Shown one piece after another: positions 1 through 8,624 of a stretch of DNA of 19,887 bases. The stretch comes from Akkermansiaceae bacterium. Its GTDB lineage: Bacteria; Verrucomicrobiota; Verrucomicrobiia; Verrucomicrobiales; Akkermansiaceae. The stretch lies in assembly GCA_018676385.1 (NCBI GenBank), contig JABHEX010000038.1:1-19887 (forward strand), in the 5' to 3' direction. The notes under the pieces were generated by a model. It did not search any database and was not told the origin of the DNA. It worked only from the letters and a program-made list of their open reading frames with translations. The position numbers and the translations under genes were made by a program. Each line of letters opens with the position of its first letter. The stretch's first letter is position 1.

Positions 1-1279
1 ACTCACAACTTTACTCATTTTCCCCGCTTCACTGGCACTTACTGCGCCAGATAGCTCTCTCAAAATTACCAGCCGAGACGCGGTGGCACTGGCTTTACAG
101 AAAAACCAGTCACTACAAGCGGCCCGCGCAACAATTGATAAAGCAGGTGCTCTATCTCAATACGCCGGAAGGCTCGATAATCCCGAACTTAAATTGGGAT
201 ATTCCTCCGACCACGCGTTTAACGATGAGGGTGAAAAGTCTTACACTATTGGCTTTGAGCAGCGCTTTCCTGTAACTAACCGACTCAAGCTGCTAAGGAA
301 CGTCTCTGCGATTGAGGTGAAGCTCGCCGAAGCTGAACTTCGTAACCAAGAGCGCTTGCTTATCCGGGATGTCGAAAGCGCGACTGAACTTATTTCTAGC
401 TTAAATCAGCGCCGATCTCACTTGGATGGCATGGTTCGTCTGCAGGAGGACTTTGCGGTCTTCTTGAAAAATCGGATCGAAAAAGGCGAGGCATCAACGC
501 TCCACTTAAACCAAGTCCAAGTATCCTTGTTTTCAGTAAAGCAAGAAATTCAAAATCTCACAAAAAAGCGCAACAGAGCGCTTGGTTCCTTACGCAGCCT
601 ACTTGGTCTCGAACCCGGCATTGAAGTGGAAATCCTTGCTGAACAAGCTCAGTTGACAAGCTTGCCTGAGATGATGGCACTCGACGGTGAGGACCTGCGA
701 TCACACCCGGAATACCAACTCAAAGCCTCACTCGCTGAAATCGCTCGTAGCCAATCAGCATTAGCCAAGGCGAATCGTTGGGCGGATATAGCAGTGGAGG
801 TTTTCTTTGAGGAGGAACGAAGCGTGGATGATCCTAGTGGATTGGGGCGGGATCGTTTCTTCGGGGTTGGAGTATCTATTCCCCTCCCCCTCCATGACCA
901 AAATCGCGGTGAAATTGAGGCGAGCCGCTACCGTGAACGACAAATTGGCTACGAACTGAATGCAGTCACCTTACGTCTGAAAAACGAAGCCGAAACACTC
1001 CAACGCAATGCAGAGGCAACTTACAGGCAGGCAGCAAAATACAAGGAAAACGCAGTCAGCTTAGTGGAGCAAAACCTCAAAGACATCAAAAACGCTTACG
1101 CATCCGGACTGGTCGACTTAGGCGAAGTCTTTCGAGTGCAAGAACAGCATCTGAATATTCAAACCGCCCAACTGGAACTCTGGCACGAACTTAACCAGAT
1201 ACTTATCGAATGGCGTGCCGCCACAGCAAGCGACCTTCCCAATTTATCCAACAAAGACCTTTCTAATGAAACTGAATAA
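1..1279 (+). CDS. TolC-family outer-membrane efflux channel, 5' end outside window (set A)
   Basis: This is the outer-membrane channel of the first tripartite metal efflux set. The reading frame is already open at base 2 and encodes a hydrophobic stretch ending LALTAPDSS, which looks like the tail of a signal peptide, so the true start lies just left of the window. The GTG at 83 is internal. The visible protein (~425 aa) has the two repeated halves of the outer-membrane efflux protein family: long charged helices with regular Leu/Glu/Arg spacing (for example around LAEAELRNQERLL) and a second half containing GVGVSIPLPLHDQNRGE, a typical CzcC/CusC-like turn. The stop at 1277-1279 overlaps the next gene's ATG by 14 bp, indicating translational coupling with the adaptor. 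The family assignment is firm. The metal exported cannot be read from a channel. Confidence 0.88.
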   Translation, partial: LTTLLIFPASLALTAPDSSLKITSRDAVALALQKNQSLQAARATIDKAGALSQYAGRLDNPELKLGYSSDHAFNDEGEKSYTIGFEQRFPVTNRLKLLRNVSAIEVKLAEAELRNQERLLIRDVESATELISSLNQRRSHLDGMVRLQEDFAVFLKNRIEKGEASTLHLNQVQVSLFSVKQEIQNLTKKRNRALGSLRSLLGLEPGIEVEILAEQAQLTSLPEMMALDGEDLRSHPEYQLKASLAEIARSQSALAKANRWADIAVEVFFEEERSVDDPSGLGRDRFFGVGVSIPLPLHDQNRGEIEASRYRERQIGYELNAVTLRLKNEAETLQRNAEATYRQAAKYKENAVSLVEQNLKDIKNAYASGLVDLGEVFRVQEQHLNIQTAQLELWHELNQILIEWRAATASDLPNLSNKDLSNETE

Positions 1280-2432
1280 AATACTTTCTTTTGTAGCCTT
1301 ACTCTCAATCACGAACGTCCATGCGGCGGAAGAGACTGATGGGCAAAATATAATCATTCTAGATGATGCAGCCGTCAAAAACCTCCGCATCCAAACTGAA
1401 GAAGCCGAGGAGCGTGACTTCGAGAGCACTGTCTTTGCGATCGGACGGATCGAGGAAATCCCATCTCGCCGCTCGGTTTTGTCATCACGTATTGCTGGCC
1501 GAATCAGCGCCTTAAAAGCATTTGAAGGCGATGTTGTCGAAGCGGGTGATGTGCTGGCAACAGTTGAGAGCCGTCAGCTGGGCGATCCTCCCCCCAGCGT
1601 GCAGCTCAAGGCTCCACAAGGCGGTCTAGTCGTGGCCTCGCATGTCCGACTAGGTCAACCCGTCGAGCCATCGGCAGAACTGCTCGACATCTCCGACCGC
1701 TCAAAGCTCTGGGCAGTCGCAAAGATCCCCGAGCAGGAAGCTGCGCAGACAAAGATTGGCACCCGTGCTCGCATTCACATACCCGCATTGGGAGATGAAC
1801 TGATTGAGGCTACGTTAACACGTTTTGGCGTCGAAGCAGACCGCCAAGCAGGCACAGTCGAGGGCATTTTTGAACTCGATAATACGGCCGGAAAACTCCG
1901 CCCTGGGATGCGAGCTGAATTCTCCATTGTGCTGGAGACAAAGCCATTCGTACTCTCCATTCCGCGCTCAGCTATACAAGGCGACCCGGCAAGCCGGGTC
2001 ATCTTCGTCAAAGACTTCGACCTTCCAAACGCATTCGTTCGGGTGCCCGTGGTTCTCGGCGAGGAAAACGATCAATACATCGAAGTGATCCGCGGCGTTT
2101 TTCCCGGCGATGAAGTGGTCATACAGGGTTCCTATGTCCTCAGCTTTGTCGGTGGCGGTTCGGGCATGTCCTTAAGGGAGGCACTTGATGCTGCGCATGG
2201 ACATGCGCATGCAGAAGACGGCTCGGAGCTAGGCGAAGGTGAAGAATCATCCGAGCATGATGAGGGGCATGAAGGACATGACCATGATGGCGAGGATGCG
2301 CACGCCGAGCACGGAAGTCACTTAAGTATGCCACTCATGATTTATGCAGGCGTGATGACGCTCATTTCGCTCATCACCCTTCAGATGCTCATGAAGCGAC
2401 GCCAGGAAGAAAGTGAGGCTGAAGATGCTTAA
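1266..2432 (+). CDS. RND periplasmic adaptor, hairpin-less, with His-rich C-terminal membrane tether (set A)
   Basis: Membrane fusion protein linking the RND pump at 2425 to the channel upstream. I chose the ATG at 1266 (388 aa) because it is followed directly by a signal peptide (MKLNKILSF...NVHA). Upstream in-frame starts would lie inside the previous gene. The barrel-sandwich halves are visible at about residues 65-101 and 112-150, followed by beta-barrel (GIFELDNTAGKLRPGM) and membrane-proximal regions. The usual long alpha-hairpin between the halves is missing: only RQLGDPPPS (103-111) connects them. After about residue 310 comes a His/Asp/Glu-rich stretch, then a membrane helix (~356-376, MPLMIYAGVMTLISLITLQ) and a charged tail (KRRQEESEAEDA). 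Most adaptors are held at the N terminus, so a C-terminal anchor is odd. The His-rich part probably binds metal in the periplasm (inference). Confidence 0.85.
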   Translation: MKLNKILSFVALLSITNVHAAEETDGQNIIILDDAAVKNLRIQTEEAEERDFESTVFAIGRIEEIPSRRSVLSSRIAGRISALKAFEGDVVEAGDVLATVESRQLGDPPPSVQLKAPQGGLVVASHVRLGQPVEPSAELLDISDRSKLWAVAKIPEQEAAQTKIGTRARIHIPALGDELIEATLTRFGVEADRQAGTVEGIFELDNTAGKLRPGMRAEFSIVLETKPFVLSIPRSAIQGDPASRVIFVKDFDLPNAFVRVPVVLGEENDQYIEVIRGVFPGDEVVIQGSYVLSFVGGGSGMSLREALDAAHGHAHAEDGSELGEGEESSEHDEGHEGHDHDGEDAHAEHGSHLSMPLMIYAGVMTLISLITLQMLMKRRQEESEAEDA

Positions 2433-5400
2433 TCGACTGATCCAGTTTTCGCTCTCTCAAAGGCCTCTGATTTTGGCCTTTGCCTTAGTCGTCTTTATCC
2501 TCGGCATCAAAACAGCAACTGAGCTTCCGGTTGAAGTTTTACCAGATTTGACCAAACCGACCGTCACTATTTTGACCGAGTCGCCTGGTTTCTCGCCAGA
2601 AGAAGTTGAAACCCTAGTCACCATCCCCTTGGAAAATTCACTCATGGGTGTGACCGGGGTCACTCGATTAAGATCAGTTAACGACGTTAGTCTATCCCTT
2701 GTCTTTATCGAATTCGAATGGGGCACCGACATCTATCAAGCACGCCAGTTTGTGCAGGAGCGGCTTGCGGGTGCAAGTGAGGCTCTACCTGAAGGCGTCA
2801 CTCCCTACATGACGCCAGTGGCTTCATTGATGGGAAACATCATGCTGGTCGGTCTGGTCGATCCGTCCGGTAATACGGAGCCGCGTGATCTGCGGACACT
2901 GGCCGACTGGACAGTATCCAGGCGATTACAGTCTATTCCCGGTGTGGCTGAAGTGCTCGGCATGGGCGGTGGCGTCAAGCAGCTACAAATCCAACCCAAT
3001 CCCGACAAAATGCTGGCCATGGGCATCAGTTATGGGGAACTCCACGAAGCAGCTTCCAACGCAGTCAGTAACAGCACGGGTGGCTTCTTAACGGAATCAT
3101 CCCAAGAAATCATGGTGCGTAATCTGGCCATGACTACCGACCTCGATGCAATAGGCAATACAGTGGTGACGCACGTCAACGACCGTCCGATTCGGATCAA
3201 AGATGTCGCCAACGTCGCATGGGATATTGAACCGATGCGTGGCGATGCGGGTATGGGGAGTAAGCTCTTAGGCGATCATAAGGAAGCCAAAGGTTACCCC
3301 GGCGTCATTCTCAGCATCACTAAATCACCAGGATTTGATACGCTAACATTAACCGATGAAGTCGAAACTGCATTGGAGGATTTGAAGGCTTCAATGCCTG
3401 AAGGGGTCGAACTAGTGACGCTCTACCGCCAGTCTGATTTTATCGACCTAGCAGTCGGCAATCTAGAAGAGGCTCTGCGCGATGGCGCGATCATGGTGGC
3501 CATCATCTTGTTCCTTTTCCTGCTAAACCTCAGGATTACTCTGATTACTTTGACTGCGATCCCCTTGTCCTTGGGCATGACCGTCTTGGTTTTTGATCTC
3601 TTAGGATTGAGCGTTAATTCGATGACCCTCGGTGGCCTTGCCGTCGCAATTGGTATGGTCGTGGATGATGCGATCGTCGATGTGGAAAATGTATTCCGAC
3701 GACTAAGGGAAAACGCCCTTCTGGAAAAACCACGCAACAAGCTCGAAGTCATTGCCAAGGCTTCTGCCGAAGTGCGTTCGTCGATTCTCTATGCGACTGT
3801 GCTGATTATTTTGGTATTCTTGCCATTGATGGCATTGAGCGGCGTCGAAGGTCGCCTGTTCACTCCGATCGCCGTGGCAACGATTGTCAGTATGGCAGCA
3901 TCGTTTCTAGTGTCCCTAACAGTAATACCAGTGCTCAGTTCCTATCTGCTAAAACCGAAGCCAGATCAGAAACATGCGGATGGTATCATCGAGCGCGGGT
4001 TAAAAAAACTCTTCAATGCGACCTGGCTGCGGCTTTCGCTCTCTCAACCCTTAATCGTCCTGTTTGTGGCTGGTGCACTTGTCGTGCTGGCAGGAATCTC
4101 ATTTTCGAAGATGGGTGGAAATTTCCTCCCCGCCTTCCGTGAGCCGACTGTCTTAGTTGCCATGACGACTGCGCCAGGAACATCGCTCAAGCAAACGCGT
4201 GACTTAGCTGATACTGCTCAGGACTTGCTCCTCAAAATTCCAGAAGTGGAGACGGTCGGTTATCGCTTAGGCCGTGCCGAGCGCGGTGATCACGTGGTGC
4301 CTGTATCAACGGTCGAGTTCGACCTCGAATTTACCAGAGAAACTGAGCGCGAACGCAGCGAGATAATAGCTGAGATTCGCGCAACGATGCAGACGATCCC
4401 CGGAACCTTCAGTGCCCTGAGTGGACCGTTGGCCGACCGCATTGGTCACATGCTCAGCGGGGTCTCAGCAAAAGTTGCGATCAAAGTATTCGGTCCCGAC
4501 CTAGACGAACTAAGGCGTATCGGAACCGACATTGCCGAAATCGCTCGCGAGATTCCCGGCATGGAAGAAGCCCGCGTCGAGCAGCAAGCCCCCATTCCTC
4601 AACTACGTATCGAAATTGATCGTAAGCGTGCCATGGCATATGGCGTCACTCCAGGTGCTCTTAATGCGGAACTCTCGGCGTTAATGGGAGGTGAAGCGGT
4701 CAGTGAGATTTACGAGGGGCAGCGTGTCTACGATTTAGTCATACGGCTTCCGCAGGAATGGCGCGAATCCCCCCAGAAGCTCTCGCAGCTTTACATCGAC
4801 ACACAGAGTGGCCAGCGCATCCCGTTGAACTACGTTGCCGATATTCGGCATGCAACCGGCCCCAACAATATCCTCCGAGAGAATACAGTGCGCCGATTCG
4901 TGGTATCTATCAATCCGACCGTCGATGACTTGAACGCTGCCGTGGAGACGCTGCAACGTGAAGTGGCTGAACGGATCCAACTACCAGAAGGCTATACACT
5001 CTCTTACGAAGGCGAATACGAAGCTCAGGCCAAAGCGAAACGCACGATTCTGATTACATCGGCAATCGTGTTGTTGGTCATCTCGTTCCTGCTCTACAGC
5101 TACTTCAGGAATTTCGCTTTCGTTTTGCTGGTCTTCACTATCGTGCCGATCTCACTGGTCGGTAGTATATTCCTCACCGAAATAACGCTGAATAATATTA
5201 GCATCGCTACCCTTGTCGGCTTCATCGCTGTGAGCGGAATTTCAGCACGAAACAACATCATGTTGATTTCGCACTACCTTCATTTGATGCGCCATGAAGG
5301 AGAGCGATTTACCCGAAAGATGGTCGAACGCGGCACGCAGGAACGCCTCATCCCGATTCTCATGACAGCGATCTCTGCTGGTCTTGCTTTGGTGCCGCTA

Positions 5401-5577
5401 CTCTTAGCGACCGAAGAACCGGGCAAAGAAATCCTCAACCCGATTGCAGTCGTCATCGTCGGCGGACTCGTCACCTCCACCCTGCTGGGGCTCGGTGTGA
5501 CGCCTGCGATTTTTTACACCTTCTGCCGAAAGTCGGCAGAAACATCCGTCCAACGCAAATCTGCTGCGTCTGAATAA
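2425..5577 (+). CDS. RND heavy-metal efflux pump, CusA/CzcA-like (set A)
   Basis: Inner-membrane proton-driven pump of 1050 aa, the usual RND length. I prefer the ATG at 2425, preceded by GAGG at 2415-2418 with a 6-base spacer, over the in-frame GTG at 2413. The start overlaps the adaptor's stop by 8 bp. It has the two-fold RND layout: TM1 near the start (LILAFALVVFILGI), a large periplasmic loop beginning LPVEVLPDLTKP, a TM2-6 block from about residue 355, a second periplasmic loop, and a TM8-12 block near the end. The TM4 proton-relay motif is VVDDAIVDVEN, with D414, D415 and E421. The Asp and Glu match the heavy-metal (HME) type, while the DD pair is also seen in AcrB-type pumps. Substrate is uncertain. 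The His-rich neighbours and CDF gene favour a divalent metal such as zinc, cobalt or cadmium (inference). Confidence 0.88.
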   Translation: MLNRLIQFSLSQRPLILAFALVVFILGIKTATELPVEVLPDLTKPTVTILTESPGFSPEEVETLVTIPLENSLMGVTGVTRLRSVNDVSLSLVFIEFEWGTDIYQARQFVQERLAGASEALPEGVTPYMTPVASLMGNIMLVGLVDPSGNTEPRDLRTLADWTVSRRLQSIPGVAEVLGMGGGVKQLQIQPNPDKMLAMGISYGELHEAASNAVSNSTGGFLTESSQEIMVRNLAMTTDLDAIGNTVVTHVNDRPIRIKDVANVAWDIEPMRGDAGMGSKLLGDHKEAKGYPGVILSITKSPGFDTLTLTDEVETALEDLKASMPEGVELVTLYRQSDFIDLAVGNLEEALRDGAIMVAIILFLFLLNLRITLITLTAIPLSLGMTVLVFDLLGLSVNSMTLGGLAVAIGMVVDDAIVDVENVFRRLRENALLEKPRNKLEVIAKASAEVRSSILYATVLIILVFLPLMALSGVEGRLFTPIAVATIVSMAASFLVSLTVIPVLSSYLLKPKPDQKHADGIIERGLKKLFNATWLRLSLSQPLIVLFVAGALVVLAGISFSKMGGNFLPAFREPTVLVAMTTAPGTSLKQTRDLADTAQDLLLKIPEVETVGYRLGRAERGDHVVPVSTVEFDLEFTRETERERSEIIAEIRATMQTIPGTFSALSGPLADRIGHMLSGVSAKVAIKVFGPDLDELRRIGTDIAEIAREIPGMEEARVEQQAPIPQLRIEIDRKRAMAYGVTPGALNAELSALMGGEAVSEIYEGQRVYDLVIRLPQEWRESPQKLSQLYIDTQSGQRIPLNYVADIRHATGPNNILRENTVRRFVVSINPTVDDLNAAVETLQREVAERIQLPEGYTLSYEGEYEAQAKAKRTILITSAIVLLVISFLLYSYFRNFAFVLLVFTIVPISLVGSIFLTEITLNNISIATLVGFIAVSGISARNNIMLISHYLHLMRHEGERFTRKMVERGTQERLIPILMTAISAGLALVPLLLATEEPGKEILNPIAVVIVGGLVTSTLLGLGVTPAIFYTFCRKSAETSVQRKSAASE

Positions 5578-5605
5578 TCACTCATTACAAATACATAAAT
5601 ATACT

Positions 5606-6223
5606 ATGAAATACAAAAAAACACTACTCACCACATTGATCACATTCGCTTTGCTTTCGTGGAGCACCAGCTATGCGGATCACCACGGAAATGATACGGA
5701 CCATGACCATTCTGCTCACGAAGGCCACGATCATGCAGCGCATGCCAAGGCAAAGCCAGAAGAGGATCACTCCGACCATGACCACGAGGCTCACGAAGAC
5801 GATCATGATGAGCACGACCATGGCGAAGTGAAAGCAGGCCCCAATGGCGGTCGTATCATCACATCGGTTGAACCCCATCTAGAATTCTTCGTGACTGATA
5901 CGCGACTCATACAGATCACGTTCCTCAATGACGACGGCAAAGCTGTCGCTCCGAAAGATCAGGCGCTCTCGCTTATAGGTGGTGACCGTCAAAACCCTGT
6001 CCGTCTACGCTTCACGAAGAAAGGCAGCGTTCTACTGTCCGATAAAGCTCTGCCAGAGGGTAACAACCTACCGATCGTTCTCTCGATTAAGGCAGATGCG
6101 AAATCGAAAACCGTTCGCGAGAAATTCAATCTAAACCTCAGCGACTGCCCGACTTGCAAATACAAGGAGTATGCCTGTGTCTGCGAGCACGGAGAAGATA
6201 GTCACGAAGGACACGACCATTAA
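5606..6223 (+). CDS. Secreted His-rich protein with C-terminal Cys cluster, putative periplasmic metal buffer
   Basis: A 205-aa exported protein. A signal peptide (residues 1-~24, ending STSYA) is followed by a His/Asp/Glu-rich segment to about residue 74 with many DHDH and HEGHDH-like runs. A compact domain starts at GPNGGRI and contains EPHLEFFVTD and IQITFLNDDGKAV. The last 25 residues hold C181-P-T-C184, C191-V-C193 and a second His patch (EGHDH). I do not recognise a named family. Composition and position between an RND set and a CDF exporter suggest a periplasmic chaperone or buffer that collects metal for the pump (inference). It starts 28 bp after the pump, with an AT-rich leader and no clear Shine-Dalgarno sequence. 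A hairpin lies 15 bp after its stop. Confidence 0.75.
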   Translation: MKYKKTLLTTLITFALLSWSTSYADHHGNDTDHDHSAHEGHDHAAHAKAKPEEDHSDHDHEAHEDDHDEHDHGEVKAGPNGGRIITSVEPHLEFFVTDTRLIQITFLNDDGKAVAPKDQALSLIGGDRQNPVRLRFTKKGSVLLSDKALPEGNNLPIVLSIKADAKSKTVREKFNLNLSDCPTCKYKEYACVCEHGEDSHEGHDH

Positions 6224-6237
6224 GCTGAAGAAATAAA

Positions 6238-6263
6238 CTGCTGGCGTGTATTCACGCCAGCGG
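6238..6263 (+). promoter_or_regulatory. Intergenic hairpin without a U tract
   Basis: GCTGGCGTG at 6240-6248 pairs perfectly with CACGCCAGC at 6253-6261 around a TATT loop, and one T-G wobble plus one C-G pair extend the stem. No T run follows, so it does not look like a rho-independent terminator. It sits between the His-rich protein and the CDF gene and ends 29 bp before that ATG. It could stabilise or process the operon mRNA, or lower expression of the downstream part. The structure is seen directly; the role is inference. Confidence 0.5.
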
Positions 6264-6291
6264 TTCGCAGCCAAAACAAAGGACATTAACA

Positions 6292-7212
6292 ATGGGACAC
6301 GATCACAACCACTCTCACGGCACTGAAAATGTCAGCGACGGCGTTCTATTGTGGACGGTCATTGTTAATTTAGGACTCTCGGTCTTCGAATTTGTCGCTG
6401 GGGCGATCTCGGGGAGCGTGGCCTTGATGGCCGATGCGTTGCATAATACCAATGATGCAGCGGCGCTACTCATCGCCTACATCGCCCGCAAAATTTCCCG
6501 CAAGGGTGCTGACGAGCAATATACTTTCGGGTATCGACGGGCCGAGCTGATCGGCGCGATGATCCAGCTGACCGCACTGATCCTTGTAGGGCTCTACCTT
6601 GTCTACGAGGCAGTGCGCCGATTCTTCGACCCTGAGCCACTACTTGGGGGCTGGATCATGGCAGCGGCTGGCGTCGCACTCGTGGTGGATGTAATCACCG
6701 CTTGGCTCCTGTGGTCGATGTCCAAGGGAAGCCTAAATGTGAAGGCAGCGTTCCTGCATAACCTGACCGACGCCGGCGCTTCGGTCGCCGTTTTGCTCGG
6801 CGGCGCGGCCATCTACTGGCTGGACTGGACTTGGGTCGATCCCGTGCTCACGCTCGTCATCGCCGGTTACATCCTCTTCATGTCGTTCGGTCTACTTAGG
6901 AAGACCTCGCGCATTCTCATGGAAGGCACACCTCCCGGTCTCTCATTGGACGCCGTTAAGGAGACCATCGAAAATCTGGATGGGGTCGATAACGTTCACC
7001 ACTTACACGTCTGGGAACTGGATGAGCATCACAAAGCGCTCGAAGCTCACGTGCGAATCGTAGAAAATAGGCAAAGCCACTCCATTCTTCGGAAGCAGAT
7101 CAAAGACCTACTGGAAAACAAATTTAGCATCAGCCATAGCACCTTGGAACTGGAGGACAGCTCCGATGCTCATCGCTGTGGGGATGAGGGAATGATTCGT
7201 CCGGAGGATTAA
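6292..7212 (+). CDS. czcD: Cation diffusion facilitator, Zn-type (CzcD/ZitB-like)
   Basis: Inner-membrane divalent-metal/proton antiporter of 306 aa, the normal size for a six-helix CDF with a cytoplasmic C-terminal domain. A His-rich N terminus (MGHDHNHSHG) precedes TM1. The transport site is complete: H51 and D55 in TM2 (DALHNTND) and H156 and D160 in TM5 (HNLTD). This HDHD set is the one usually linked to zinc preference. The C-terminal domain has the expected VHHLHVWELDEHH segment and ends with a His/Cys-containing tail (HRCGDE). The ATG is preceded by AAAGGA at 6278-6283 with an 8-base spacer. In this context it would move metal from cytoplasm to periplasm, where RND set A or B could take over (inference). 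The czcD symbol reflects family, not proven orthology. Confidence 0.88.
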   Translation: MGHDHNHSHGTENVSDGVLLWTVIVNLGLSVFEFVAGAISGSVALMADALHNTNDAAALLIAYIARKISRKGADEQYTFGYRRAELIGAMIQLTALILVGLYLVYEAVRRFFDPEPLLGGWIMAAAGVALVVDVITAWLLWSMSKGSLNVKAAFLHNLTDAGASVAVLLGGAAIYWLDWTWVDPVLTLVIAGYILFMSFGLLRKTSRILMEGTPPGLSLDAVKETIENLDGVDNVHHLHVWELDEHHKALEAHVRIVENRQSHSILRKQIKDLLENKFSISHSTLELEDSSDAHRCGDEGMIRPED

Positions 7213-7278
7213 ATATCTCTGGGACCAGCGAGAATCTTTGAGAATAATATTTGAGGGTTTTAGATCTTCTTTGCGTTT

Positions 7279-7285
7279 AAGGAGG
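7279..7285 (+). promoter_or_regulatory. Strong ribosome binding site for the set B channel gene
   Basis: AAGGAGG lies 4 bases before the ATG at 7290. It is the only near-consensus Shine-Dalgarno in the efflux locus. Most other genes here overlap their neighbour and have weak sites. This suggests that set B begins a new translational, perhaps transcriptional, unit after the 77-bp gap following the CDF gene. I see no convincing promoter in that gap. Confidence 0.7.
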
Positions 7286-7289
7286 ATAC

Positions 7290-8624
7290 ATGACTTTTAA
7301 GTATTCGATCAGCACATTCGCCCGACGAACGGGGGCTTCCCTTCTCTGTTTGCTTTTGTCGAGTTCCATCTATGCGGAGAATCCCGATTCAGCCCCAAAA
7401 GCTTCCTTGGAAGATTTGCAGAGCTACCTTTCGCGAGCGCTCGCGAAAAACCCTCAGCTGGAGGCGTTCGAGCAGCGTTATGAAGCGGCCATGCAGCGAA
7501 TACCGCAGGCAGCGGCCTTGCCGGATCCTATGTTGCAGGTGACTAGCTTCGTGGAGTCCGTCCAGACCCGCACCGGTCCACAGGAGAATGTATTTATGCT
7601 CAGCCAGAAGCTGCCCTGGTTTGGCAAATTAGGTAGCCGAAAAGAAGTCGCTTCAAGCGAGGCTGAAGCTCTTTGGTATGCCTACCAGAATCAACAACTG
7701 TCGCTCGTCCGCGAGGTATCGTTGGCCTATTACGAGTATGGATACGCGCAGGAAGCCATTCGTCTAACGGAGGAAAACCGCAACCTGCTGGAGAAGCTGG
7801 AGCCCATCGTTGAAGAGAAGGTCAAAGGTGGGGCTGATTTGAATGCCTTGCTCCGTTTGAAAGTAGAAATTGGCAAAGTCGACGACCGCCTCCAAACCCT
7901 AAAGCAAAAGCGGGTCGCTCAGTCTGCAAAGCTTGGAGAGCTACTGGCCTTGTCAGATCCATCCGTATTACCATGGCCTAAATGGGACGCTCCAGAACCA
8001 GTTGCGCTCGATGGCCCACTTCTCGCCAGAGCGATTCGCGCCAACAATCCCGAGCTACAGATGCTGGAACGGAAAGTTGCCAGTGCCGAAGCACGTCGTG
8101 AAATCGCTCGCTTGGAGAGCTACCCCGATATCACGCTCGACCTGAATTACATTCAGATCGGTTCCCCCGAAGTGAACCCGGGCACGCCGGACGCCGGGCG
8201 CGACGCATGGGGTGTGACCGTGGCGGTGAACATTCCTATTTGGTTCGACAAATATGATGCCGCAAAAGCCGAGGCACTCGCCACAAAACGCTCGTTCGAG
8301 TACGAATACGAGAACCGCTACAACGCACTACGTGCTGAACTGTCCGCGAGTTTGTCCACTCTGGAAGACGCAAACCGCCGCCTGAAACTTTACGGCGAGG
8401 AGCTGCTGAGCCTTGCCGAGCAAGCAGTCGAGAATAGCCGGACAAGCTATGAGAGCGGACGCACTGGTATTCTGGAAGTGATCGACAGCGAGCGTTCCCA
8501 ACTCGACCTGCAACTACTTTACTGGAGGGCGGCGGCAGACGCTTGGAAACAACGAATCCTCATCCAAACCTTGGCCAACCAGCCAGTCCTCGGAACTTTT
8601 CAAGTCACTCAGTCCTATGAATAA
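7290..8624 (+). CDS. TolC-family outer-membrane efflux channel (set B, CusC-like)
   Basis: Outer-membrane channel of the second tripartite set, complete at 444 aa. A Lys/Arg-containing N terminus is followed by a hydrophobic core and cleavage-like site (LLSSSIYAEN). There is no lipobox, so it is probably not lipidated, unlike E. coli CusC. The two outer-membrane-efflux repeats are visible: the first with LSQKLPWFGKLGSRKE, typical of metal-type channels, the second with VAVNIPIWFDKYDAAKAEA. Both are followed by long charged helices (for example RLTEENRNLLEKLEP). The end overlaps the adaptor's ATG by 8 bp, so it is translated together with it. The start is well defined by the AAGGAGG site at 7279-7285. 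It is paralogous in type to the channel at the left edge but clearly diverged, so it is not a recent duplicate. Confidence 0.9.
   Translation: MTFKYSISTFARRTGASLLCLLLSSSIYAENPDSAPKASLEDLQSYLSRALAKNPQLEAFEQRYEAAMQRIPQAAALPDPMLQVTSFVESVQTRTGPQENVFMLSQKLPWFGKLGSRKEVASSEAEALWYAYQNQQLSLVREVSLAYYEYGYAQEAIRLTEENRNLLEKLEPIVEEKVKGGADLNALLRLKVEIGKVDDRLQTLKQKRVAQSAKLGELLALSDPSVLPWPKWDAPEPVALDGPLLARAIRANNPELQMLERKVASAEARREIARLESYPDITLDLNYIQIGSPEVNPGTPDAGRDAWGVTVAVNIPIWFDKYDAAKAEALATKRSFEYEYENRYNALRAELSASLSTLEDANRRLKLYGEELLSLAEQAVENSRTSYESGRTGILEVIDSERSQLDLQLLYWRAAADAWKQRILIQTLANQPVLGTFQVTQSYE

Noticed and set aside
1215..1265. Upstream start for the set A adaptor
   Set aside because: It would lie inside the channel gene and hide the clear signal peptide beginning at the ATG at 1266.
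2190..2325. DNA repeat in the GCATGNNCATG-like stretch of the adaptor gene
   Set aside because: It is explained by His/Asp/Glu codons of the His-rich segment and is not a separate element.
3423..3758. Minus-strand and alternate-frame open frames inside the pump genes, such as this 111-codon one
   Set aside because: They overlie well-conserved RND sequence, show Ser/Arg-rich compositions typical of antisense readings and have no recognisable domain.
7238..7266. Possible sigma70 promoter (TTGAGA, 17 bp, TAGATC) before the set B channel gene
   Set aside because: The -10 box matches consensus at only about half its positions and the gap is AT-rich enough for such hits by chance.
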